Positions 1-7,500 of a DNA stretch of 9,513 nucleotides are shown here, piece after piece; position 1 is the stretch's first letter; every line of letters starts with the position of its first letter. The translations under genes and the position numbers were made by a program. The notes below the pieces were generated by a model that saw only the letters and a program-made list of their open reading frames with translations, did no database searches and was not told where the DNA came from. Source of the DNA: Prevotellaceae bacterium UBA7017 (GTDB lineage: Bacteria; Bacteroidota; Bacteroidia; Bacteroidales; Bacteroidaceae); contig DJWZ01000035.1 of assembly GCA_002449535.1 (NCBI GenBank), forward strand, positions 12,557 through 22,069, written 5' to 3'.

Positions 1-464
1 TCTTTCAGCCATTCGTATGCTTCATGCATGTTGCTGACAATGTTTTCGCGGTGGACGATTATGACGAGGCTTTCAGAGATGAAGCAGATGGCTTTCTGCT
101 TCATGTTCATAGGCACCCAGACGCAGGCATTTTCAGCACATGCCACCCCTCCTTCAATAACTCCGACGTCTGTGCCGTCAAGGTTTTGGGCACGGGAGAC
201 GGTGTCAGGATTCCTGTCGGCTTTGATACCTGGCAGGTTGCTGGCAATGACGCGTGCCTTGGGATATGCTTTCCTGATGAGCTCGTTTAAATCGTCTTCC
301 GGCGATACCTCTATGAGTTTCGCTCCGGCAGTAGTGGTCGTCTGCCGAATAAACTCTGCTACCGGGTCATCGTAGGTGGTCTTCTCAAAAGACAAGTCGG
401 GCATGTCGTATGTTTCACGCACGTTTTGTCTCAGTTTGTTTAGGATGTTTTCTCTGCTACTCAT
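1..464 (-). CDS. lutC: LutC, L-lactate utilization LUD-domain protein (3' end beyond the window)
   Basis: LUD-domain (YkgG/LutC-like) subunit of the LutABC L-lactate oxidation system, which converts L-lactate to pyruvate in the cytoplasm. The visible 154 codons begin MSSRENILNKLRQNVRETYD and contain the family-like core GVIEGGVACAENACVWVP at residues 101-118, followed by a hydrophobic strand (AICFISESLVIIVHRE, about 125-140). The reading frame is open to the left edge, so the C-terminus is missing; single-domain LutC proteins are roughly 190-240 residues, so several tens of residues probably lie outside. The ATG at 464 overlaps the lutB stop by 4 nt (ATGA) and has a good AAGGAG ribosome-binding sequence 7 nt upstream, which fixes the start. 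Position after lutA and lutB is the canonical operon order. LutC's exact role within the complex is not settled as far as I know. Family assignment rests on sequence style plus context. Confidence 0.92.
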   Translation of the reverse strand, partial: MSSRENILNKLRQNVRETYDMPDLSFEKTTYDDPVAEFIRQTTTTAGAKLIEVSPEDDLNELIRKAYPKARVIASNLPGIKADRNPDTVSRAQNLDGTDVGVIEGGVACAENACVWVPMNMKQKAICFISESLVIIVHRENIVSNMHEAYEWLK

Positions 465-1882
465 TTTACATCTCCTTTCTTCCACATCTCATGGAATGAC
501 TTTTGCGCGAAATGTGGCATCGCATGATATTTGCACCAGGCATTTAGTTTGTTATCAGTAAGGAACGCTGGCAAATGGTTGGCAACAGGGGCAAATTTCA
601 ATGCTGACGTATAAATCTTCGGGTTGTCGAAGAGTAATTTCATACCTCTTGACATTGCTTTCTTCATTGGGTCTGCATGCCCCATGGCATCGAGCCCCTG
701 ACGCCATTTGTATATTTGCGTTGCCAAATCTACCTGTACAGGACACACATTTTCGCATGACAGGCATAGCGAGCATGCCGAACAGTTGTGATAGTTGGCA
801 TCCTTGTCTTTAAGCATTCCGAGGTTGATGCCTATTGGTCCTGGTATGAAATATGTGTATGAATATCCCATTGAGCGTCTATATACAGGACATGTATTCA
901 TGCAGGCTCCACATCGCATGCATTTTAGCGTCTGCCAATGTTCCGGGTCTGCCAGGATGTCAGAGCGTCCGTTGTCAACGAGGATGATATGAAACTCTCC
1001 CTCTGGTCGGGGCTTTCGGAAGTGGGATGTATAGACCGTTGTCGCTTGTCCTGTACCGTGTCGAGCCAACAACCGTTGGAACACTCCCATTGCGTCATAG
1101 TTCGGGATAATCTTCTCTATGCCGACAGATGCAATGTGGAGAAGTGGCACGGATGTTGACATGTCGGCATTCCCCTCATTGGTGCATACAACGATTTCTC
1201 CTGTCGAGGCAATCGCGAAATTCGCTCCTGTCATTCCACATTCGGCTTCCATGAAGTTGTCGCGAAGGTGGTATCTGGCACAACGGGTGAGATATGTCGG
1301 GTCGGCTTCTGCTTCCAGTTGGCTCCTGTCGCTGACGCCCATGCTCTCGGCGCCCATCTTGCCGTTCTTTTCCAGGATGCCCTTTTGTGCAAAGTTGTCC
1401 TTTACCTGTTCACGTGTGATGTGGATTGCTGGCATGATGATGTGGCTGGGTGGCAGCCCCATGAGCTGTAGAATACGTTCTCCGAGGTCGGTCTCCACGA
1501 CATCTATGCCGTTTTGAATGAGGTTGTCATTGAGGTGACATTCCTCGGTAAGCATCGACTTGCCTTTCACGACTTTATGTACGTTGTGGGCACGCATAAT
1601 CTGCATAACGATGTCGTTATATTCTTTCGCATCCTTTGCCCAGTGAACGGTGGCGCCATTGGCGGTCGCATTACGTTCAAACTCTTCCAGGTAGTCAGCC
1701 AAATGGGTGACGGTATGCTTCTTTATGTTGCTTGCGGCTTCTCGTAACTGCTCCCATTCCTTTAGTTCATAGGCAAGGGTGTCGCGCTTGGCACGAACAC
1801 TCCAAAAGGTTTGGTCGTGACGTGTTACCTTGTCGTAGTTTCTGAGAAACTTTTCTGCCGCTTTAGAATGTTTCGTACTCAT
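461..1882 (-). CDS. lutB: LutB, L-lactate oxidation iron-sulfur protein (LUD domain plus two 4Fe-4S motifs)
   Basis: Central iron-sulfur subunit of the LutABC (E. coli YkgEFG-like) L-lactate dehydrogenase complex, 473 residues, close to the usual LutB length of about 475-480. Residues 1 to about 310 form the LUD domain; KGKSMLTEECHLND (106-119) and VVETDLGERILQL (128-140) are characteristic. Two ferredoxin-type clusters follow: C321-x2-C324-x2-C327-x3-C331-P and C370-x2-C373-x2-C376-x3-C380-P. The segment GYSYTYFIPGPIG between them matches the equivalent stretch of YkgF as I remember it. One additional cysteine, C367, precedes the second cluster. The frame stays open upstream to 1972, but the chosen ATG at 1882 gives the family-like N-terminus MSTKHSKAAEKFLRNYDK and overlaps the lutA stop by 4 nt (ATGA). 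The 30 upstream codons lie inside lutA and read as nonsense (HCCKRRREKN). The lutB stop in turn overlaps lutC by 4 nt. Confidence 0.96.
   Translation of the reverse strand: MSTKHSKAAEKFLRNYDKVTRHDQTFWSVRAKRDTLAYELKEWEQLREAASNIKKHTVTHLADYLEEFERNATANGATVHWAKDAKEYNDIVMQIMRAHNVHKVVKGKSMLTEECHLNDNLIQNGIDVVETDLGERILQLMGLPPSHIIMPAIHITREQVKDNFAQKGILEKNGKMGAESMGVSDRSQLEAEADPTYLTRCARYHLRDNFMEAECGMTGANFAIASTGEIVVCTNEGNADMSTSVPLLHIASVGIEKIIPNYDAMGVFQRLLARHGTGQATTVYTSHFRKPRPEGEFHIILVDNGRSDILADPEHWQTLKCMRCGACMNTCPVYRRSMGYSYTYFIPGPIGINLGMLKDKDANYHNCSACSLCLSCENVCPVQVDLATQIYKWRQGLDAMGHADPMKKAMSRGMKLLFDNPKIYTSALKFAPVANHLPAFLTDNKLNAWCKYHAMPHFAQKSFHEMWKKGDVK
472..477 (-). promoter_or_regulatory. Ribosome-binding site of lutC inside the end of lutB
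   Basis: On the minus strand AAGGAG lies within the last codons of lutB, with 7 nt to the lutC ATG at 464. It is the only well-spaced, near-consensus Shine-Dalgarno sequence I found ahead of a start here. The starts of aldA, lutA, the large secreted protein and the GT4 gene have none, as is usual in Bacteroidetes. lutB has only a poorly spaced AAGGA 2 nt before its ATG. The site may simply reflect lutB codons (Lys-Gly-Asp), but its spacing is right for initiation. Confidence 0.5.
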
Positions 1883-2628
1883 AGTCCTTGTGCTAATATT
1901 TCTACGACATGAATAAATTTGATTCTTTTCTCGCCGTCTTTTGCAGCAATGCCACTCATGTGCATAAGACACGAAGAATCGGGACCGGTGACATATTCGG
2001 CTCCGGTGGCAATGTGGCGGGCTATTTTGTCGCGTCCCATGCGGGCAGAAACATCTGGCTCCTCAACAGAAAACATACCGCCAAATCCGCAACACTCATC
2101 AGGGCGTTCCGGCTCGACAATCTCTATGTCGCTTACCAATGAAAGCAAATCACGAATCTTATTAAATCGTGGTATTGATTTCTCGGAGGGGGAGGAAAGC
2201 CCAAGCTCCCGAACTCCGTGACAACTGTTGTGGAGACTTACCTTATGGGGGAAAGACGCCTTGAAACCACGCGCTTTAAGATTTTCCAAGCCTATGATGT
2301 CATGCAAGAATTCCACTACGTCCATAGTCTTCTTTGCAGCCTCACATTCGTGGTTTACGATGCCTTGGTGAAAGAATCTTACGTATGCAGCACAACTTGC
2401 TGATGGTGCTACCACATAGTCATAGGGACGGAATAATTCGTCGTAGTTCTCTACTATTTTGTCTGCCATACCTTGGAAACCGGCATTACCCATTGGTTGT
2501 CCGCAGCATGTCTGCTTTTCTGGATATTCGACCTCTAAACCGATGGAGGTCAAAAGCCTGTATGTCAATACCCCCACTTCCGGGTAGAGGGCATCGACAT
2601 AACAGGGTATAAAAAGTCCTATTTTCAT
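1879..2628 (-). CDS. lutA: LutA, L-lactate oxidation iron-sulfur oxidoreductase subunit (two CCG domains)
   Basis: First subunit of the LutABC L-lactate-to-pyruvate system (LldE/YkgE-like), 249 residues, near the normal size of about 240. It has two cysteine-rich CCG domains. The first holds C9 (IPCYVD), C41-C42-G43 (KQTCCGQPMGNAG) and C79 (SASCAAY). The second holds C136 (HNSCHGVRELG), C179-C180-G181 (DECCGFGGMFS) and C220 (DSSCLMH). This paired pattern is what binds iron-sulfur clusters in heterodisulfide-reductase-like and Lut subunits. The ATG at 2628 directly follows the aldA stop (TAAATG), and the stop overlaps lutB by 4 nt, so aldA-lutABC is almost certainly one transcript. No Shine-Dalgarno sequence precedes the start, so translation probably depends on coupling to aldA. 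No key residue appears missing. Confidence 0.96.
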   Translation of the reverse strand: MKIGLFIPCYVDALYPEVGVLTYRLLTSIGLEVEYPEKQTCCGQPMGNAGFQGMADKIVENYDELFRPYDYVVAPSASCAAYVRFFHQGIVNHECEAAKKTMDVVEFLHDIIGLENLKARGFKASFPHKVSLHNSCHGVRELGLSSPSEKSIPRFNKIRDLLSLVSDIEIVEPERPDECCGFGGMFSVEEPDVSARMGRDKIARHIATGAEYVTGPDSSCLMHMSGIAAKDGEKRIKFIHVVEILAQGL

Positions 2629-4062
2629 TTATTTGGTTTGAAGATACGTTACATGAGTGCGCAGGTACTCCTCAATGCCGTGTTTTCCGTCGGCGCCACC
2701 AATGCCCGACTTCTTGACACCTGCATGGAAGCCCTGGATAGCCTCGAAGTGGAAGCGGTTAATATATGTCTCGCCAAACTCCAGTTCGCGAACCATCCTT
2801 GAAGCCGTGTTGATATCGTTGGTGAAGACTGATGATGCAAGACCGTATTCGCAATCATTACACCATTCTATTACCTGCTCGATATTGTCGAATGGTATTA
2901 TTGGCAGTACTGGTCCGAAGGTCTCTTCGTGTATGATGTCCATGTCTTGACGGCAGTTGCCCAACAGGGTAGCCTCAAAGAAGTAACCCTTGTTGCCAAC
3001 TCTGTTACCGCCTACTAATACTTTCGCTCCTTGTTCTATAGCCTTTGCTACCTTTGCCTGAACGCTTTCGAGGGCACGCTTCTCAACCAATGGTCCCATA
3101 TCAATATCGTCTGCAGAGAATGGGTCGCCAACCTTTACAGCCTTGAATTTCTCGGTTAGGAGGGCAACCATCTTGTCATATATGTCCTTGTGGAGGTATA
3201 GGCGTTCTGCATTGTTACAGATTTGTCCGTTGTTGCCGATGCGGGAGTCGAGGATTGCCTGTGCTGCAAGTTCCAGGTCGGCATCAGGGAATACTACAAC
3301 AGGAGCCTTGCCGCCCAATTCAAGCGATACTTTTGTAATGTTGTTTGCTGCAGCCTTCATGATGCTTTCACCAGCACCAACAGAACCTGTAACGCTTACG
3401 ATGTCTATCTTTGGTGATGCTGCAAGGGCATTGCCGATAACAGAACCCTTACCGGTAACCACGTTAAAGAGTCCCTTTGGCAAACCTGTCTCATCAACTA
3501 CTTTCGCAAATTCGCAGCAGTTTTCTGGGGTCAGCTGTGCTGGCTTTATGACGATAGAGCAACCTGCTATGAGTGCTGCTCCTGCCTTGCGGGCAATAAG
3601 GAAGAACGGGAAGTTCCAAGGCAGGATTCCGGCAACAACGCCTATTGGCTTCTTAGAGATAAGGATAGATTCTCCACGATTGTCGCTTTCAACGATTTCA
3701 CCCTCAATATGTCTTGCGAACGATGCCATGTAGTCGAAGTATGATATTGTAGCCCCGACTTCAATAGACGCCCAGTTGCGTGTCTTCCCTTGTTCGCGCA
3801 TGATGATTTCTACAAATTCCTTCTCACGCTTGCGAATGCCTTCTGCCATCTTCGTAAGATAAACGGCACGTTCGCATGCTGGCGTTTGAGCCCAGTCCTT
3901 TTGTGCGGCTTTGGCGGCATCAAGGGCACGCTCGCAATCTTCCAGTGTACCTTCTGGCTGGCGTGAGATAACTTCCTCGGTAGAGGGATTCAGAACTTCA
4001 ATGTACTTGCCATTGCTACTTTCAACGAACTCTCCGTTGATGTACATTTTCAAATCTTTCAT
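2629..4062 (-). CDS. aldA: AldA, NAD-dependent lactaldehyde dehydrogenase
   Basis: Oxidises L-lactaldehyde to L-lactate with NAD+ in the cytoplasm. L-lactaldehyde is produced by the aldolases of L-fucose and L-rhamnose catabolism, and the product feeds the LutABC genes directly downstream. The 477 residues align end to end with E. coli AldA (479) as recalled, with an offset of 3. Catalytic Cys282 (GQICNNAER), general base Glu248 (SLELGGKAP), oxyanion-type Asn150 (LPWNFPFF), Lys173 (IVIKPAQLTP), the glycine turn at 226-231 (GSVGAG) and Glu380/Phe382 (HEETFGP) are all present. Arg158, Asn283, Glu440 and His446 correspond to AldA residues I remember as contacting lactate (Arg161, Asn286, Glu443, His449), which favours lactaldehyde over glycolaldehyde or generic aldehydes. 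The C-terminus KKSGIGGADGKHGIEEYL is also AldA-like. The ATG at 4062 matches the family start. It is followed immediately by lutA and preceded by a 48-nt AT-rich spacer. Confidence 0.95.
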   Translation of the reverse strand: MKDLKMYINGEFVESSNGKYIEVLNPSTEEVISRQPEGTLEDCERALDAAKAAQKDWAQTPACERAVYLTKMAEGIRKREKEFVEIIMREQGKTRNWASIEVGATISYFDYMASFARHIEGEIVESDNRGESILISKKPIGVVAGILPWNFPFFLIARKAGAALIAGCSIVIKPAQLTPENCCEFAKVVDETGLPKGLFNVVTGKGSVIGNALAASPKIDIVSVTGSVGAGESIMKAAANNITKVSLELGGKAPVVVFPDADLELAAQAILDSRIGNNGQICNNAERLYLHKDIYDKMVALLTEKFKAVKVGDPFSADDIDMGPLVEKRALESVQAKVAKAIEQGAKVLVGGNRVGNKGYFFEATLLGNCRQDMDIIHEETFGPVLPIIPFDNIEQVIEWCNDCEYGLASSVFTNDINTASRMVRELEFGETYINRFHFEAIQGFHAGVKKSGIGGADGKHGIEEYLRTHVTYLQTK

Positions 4063-4110
4063 AGTTAGTAATAAATTAGGTTTATAAATAAGAATTAGTA
4101 AAAAAAATGT
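4063..4110 (-). promoter_or_regulatory. AT-rich spacer upstream of aldA, possible promoter
   Basis: This 48-nt gap between the gtrA stop and the aldA start is the longest non-coding stretch in the window and is strongly AT-rich, with a run of eight T on the minus strand (4101-4108). TATTTATA (4083-4090) and TAATTTAT (4071-4078) resemble the Bacteroidetes -7 box TAnnTTTG only partly, and no clear -33 TTTG lies at the expected distance. The second would leave almost no leader. It could hold an aldA-lut promoter, but read-through from gtrA is equally possible. No terminator-grade hairpin is visible. Confidence 0.25.
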
Positions 4111-4509
4111 TTATTCTTTTGGTTTGAATATGAGGTGTAGTATGGAGAATTGTACCAGCATTGCGATTCCCATTACGATGATGGGGGCGATGTAGCGGTT
4201 TATGCCTATCTGCATGCAGCACCAGAAGAGGATGATGTGGAGCAGGAAGTTTATTCCGTGACTGCCGCAGAAACCGAGGAATTTCTTTATTGATGGCGTT
4301 GCATGGAAAGTGAAGTAAGTCGTTGTGATATAGTTTATAATGAATGACACGATATATCCTATGGCATAGGAGGTGTTGACCTCTATGAACAGTTGCATGA
4401 GGAAGTATATTGCATAGTGTATGCTGGCAGAGAAGCAGCCGTTCAGGACAAAGCGTATAAACTGCGCCTTGCCGGCATCACTATGTAATATGGTGTCTAT
4501 TGTATGCAC
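4111..4509 (-). CDS. GtrA-family small membrane protein
   Basis: A 132-residue polytopic protein of the GtrA/DPMS-associated family. Its members are thought to help move lipid-linked sugars (such as bactoprenol-glucose) across the inner membrane or to assist polyprenyl-sugar enzymes. Four membrane segments are predicted by eye at about 17-41, 46-67, 78-100 and 105-127. The signatures QFIRFVLNGCFSASIHYAIY and GYIVSFIINYITTTYFTF (Tyr-x2-Ser-Phe ... Phe-Thr-Phe) are typical. The length is normal for a single-domain GtrA. The start is GTG at 4509, sharing one base with the TAG stop of the preceding gene (TAGTG); the next in-frame Met is residue 38, inside the first membrane helix, so GTG is the credible start. 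It sits at the end of a glycosyltransferase gene group, fitting a role in glycan assembly. The specific sugar cannot be read from the sequence. Confidence 0.88.
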   Translation of the reverse strand: MHTIDTILHSDAGKAQFIRFVLNGCFSASIHYAIYFLMQLFIEVNTSYAIGYIVSFIINYITTTYFTFHATPSIKKFLGFCGSHGINFLLHIILFWCCMQIGINRYIAPIIVMGIAMLVQFSILHLIFKPKE

Positions 4510-7500
4510 TATCGGGTTACTTTCTTACCATTATATATATATATTCCTGGCTGGGACATTGTCGATACCTTGGTGCCATCAAGGCGATATATGGTATCTC
4601 CCTGTCCTTTCACCTTTAACCTTTCACCTTTAACCTTATTAATCCCTGTCGGACCTCCTAAGTAGGTTAGTCTGAAGTTTGTGAATATAGCCCAGTCGTT
4701 GGTGATGACTTTGTCTTTCCTGATTCCTATTGTCATGATGCCTGTATCGTCAACGGTTACTTCCGTTCCGACTTCATAGTGTTTGGTCAGGAAATACTGT
4801 TGCGCCTGCTCCATGTTGTTGGGCACATATCCCAAGGATGTCGTGATGCCCAGATTGCCCATGGTGCCTGCCTCGCTGCATATACTTGGCAGGGGGACGG
4901 TGGCATCGTTGGCATACATTTTGGCATTCGCTGCAAATGTTCCGTTTTGGTAGGATGTGGCAGCCTGTGCCGACGAGCCGTCACGATAGAACGCCTGGCA
5001 ACTGAGGCGATACTGCCCCTGTGGCAACCCTGTTACGACCTGCTGGATGTCGAAGGAGTTGCATTGCCAGAACTCCTGTGCATTGTAGTTGGTGTTTCGG
5101 GCACCACTTCCTATTGTGCTTGTTATCTTCCAACCCTCGGTGCTGTTGCCGGCGAAGTGCGGGTTTTTGATGTAGCCGGTCATGTCGTCACCAGGCTGCG
5201 GAATGTATGGAGTCGGTTCTATGACGCTCTCTATCTCTATACCGTCGCCCGTGAGGGTAGCCTTGATGGAAGAGCCGCTGAGCATATTGGCTTTTTCGGT
5301 GAATCTCCCTAAGGAGCTGATGCTGCTGACGGTGATGTCTCCGGTGGCAGATGCCGTAATGACTATCTCGTTGTCAGAGATTTGTCTTACCTCTGCCGCC
5401 CCTGCATCGCCGGCAATGAAGAAGCGTACCGGCTTGGCGTATGAATTGTTTTGTGACAGGGAGTATGTGGCAGTGCCGCCCTTGCTGCCTTCTATGGTCA
5501 TCGCTGGGGCAATGACGGGCACTCCGAAGTCGTTCAGGGCGTTTATGGCAACGGTATTGGCATCGCTGCTTCCGAAGAAGTTTGTCACCATGATGTAGTA
5601 GTCTTTTGAAGGGTCGCGGGCAATGACGCCGTTCCATCCTGTAGGTTCTGCAAAGGTGAGCTTCACGATGTCGTCAGCCAATTTCCTTGTCGTCTCTGCC
5701 GTTACGTTAGAGTAATATACCAGATGGCGGGCATCCACATAGTCGCCGGCTTTTACGGCGCGGCTTTCGTCGTTATACATGGGGTACAGCTTCGAGGTGT
5801 AGATGGAATTGTTGGCATCGCGGTCTCCGAAGGCTATCTTCTTGCCGTTATGTCCTGCCACACCTATTTCGTTGTCTATGTTCACCCAGTCGGACGAGAA
5901 GGTGGATTGACTGATGCCGTCTGTCTGCTTCCACGCTGTTTCTCCCTCGCCATTGTCGTAGTAGAGGGTGCGCTTCTGCTTGGTCAGTTCGTCGGTGGAG
6001 ATTGCCAGTAGTCCGCCCTTCTCGGCTGTTATGGTGCAGGCGGAGTTTGCCTTTACGTAGTCGAGGTATATGATGGCATTGCCCTGTGTGGAATATATGG
6101 CAAAGCGATTGTCGAGAACCTTGTCGTTGACAGCCAGCTCGCCATTCATTACCCAGGCATTGCCGTCAAGCTGGTAGATGCCGTTGACAACGGGTGACGC
6201 ATTGGTGCCCTTGCCGCTTACCTCATACCAGCCCGTCAGGTTGCCGGAGTTGTTGGCGCGGTAAGGCACTATGATTTTGTTCTTGTCGGCTTTGTCGGCA
6301 GCAAAGTATCCTGTGTATGACTTCAAGCCGTCTGACCATGAGAAGCACGAGAAACGCTCCGGGGTATATGCCCTCACTACATTCTGGCAGTCAAGGGTCC
6401 TCGCCTTGCTGTGGGCATTGCGGAAGTCCTCCCATGATGTCGGGGTGATGTCGGCTGTAGAGTTGGTGAGGTGCATGAGGTATGTCATCATCACGCGATG
6501 TGCCTCTACTCCCATGCGACGTGCAGCGACGTCGGGACGCAGCAGCCACGAGCCGTCGGGCGTCGTTGCCTGACGAGCCTTTATCTGCTTGTAGGCAAGA
6601 TTTTCCAACAACAGGGCATTGGGGTCTCTCTGGAAGCAAGCCTGCGTAGAGTATGAAGTAATCTGGTCGTACAGGAAGAGCGACCAGTCGTTTCCGTTAG
6701 GCATTGCCAGCTCGCCGTCGGCAAGGGCAAGCCAGTTGAGGACATTGTCCATAACCTCCTGATTGTTGTGCTGCAGGGCATTTGATGTCCATACCTTGCT
6801 GCTTCCGTTGTTGGCAGTTTGGAACAGCTTCAGTGCCAATGCTGCCTCGCCAAGTTCCTGCATTACGACGTTCTGGTATGAGGTGTGGAAGAGGTTGTGG
6901 TTTTGCAGGGTGTAGTCGGAATATAGGTTGTTGCCCTTGTAGAGGTCGGCAACGGATGTGTCGTTGTAGTCTGGGTCTATGGCATCGCTGTCGGAGGCGT
7001 CGCTGTAGTGGCTGTATGAATTTACGGCAAAGAGTCTCATCCTCTCAAACCACTTCTCTGCCAAAGCATCGTCGGGGAACAGCCCGAGCGTTGCCGCCAG
7101 CACGTCAGCCTCCCAGCCGTTCTCTTCGGCTTTCGTATCTCCGGCATAGCCGGTGGGAACGGTGCGGTTCAGCTCGTAGTTGCACTCTGCCTTCAGCAGG
7201 GCATGGACATATCCTTTCTGGGCGTCTGAGAGTTTGTCCCACTGGAAGAAGGCTGAATAAGCTACAGACATAGCCCACAGGCTTGATTCCCATACGGCGT
7301 CTGACGTAGAGGTGGAGCCCCAGTAGTCACCGCCGGAACAAATCTTCAGCTTGTTTGCCTTATGGGTGGAGTAGGCATATATAAGACTCTTCATGGCATA
7401 TTCCTCAAGTAGGTCGTAGGTGATGCCGGTTGGCAGGGTAATGCCTGCAGGCTTGGCATACTTCACCAAGAATGCTGCCACCATAGAAAGGTCGGCATTG

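Noticed and set aside
1883..1972. N-terminal extension of LutB by 30 codons
   Set aside because: It overlaps the conserved C-terminus of lutA in another frame and reads as basic, cysteine-rich nonsense. The ATG at 1882 gives the family N-terminus and an ATGA overlap.
3143..3733. 196-codon plus-strand frame opposite aldA
   Set aside because: No recognisable protein features, and it is antisense to a strongly conserved gene; a coding shadow.
4090..4124. Possible terminator after gtrA (AAGAAT paired with ATTCTT, T-run in the loop)
   Set aside because: Six mostly A-T pairs with a loop of about 18 nt, and the T-run is inside the loop instead of after the stem.
4779..5312. 177-codon plus-strand frame opposite the large secreted gene
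   Set aside because: Low-complexity composition with no domain; opposite codons of the real frame explain it.
6782..7273. 163-codon plus-strand frame rich in Arg and Cys
   Set aside because: The composition is typical of a shadow frame, and it is opposite the helical core of the secreted protein.
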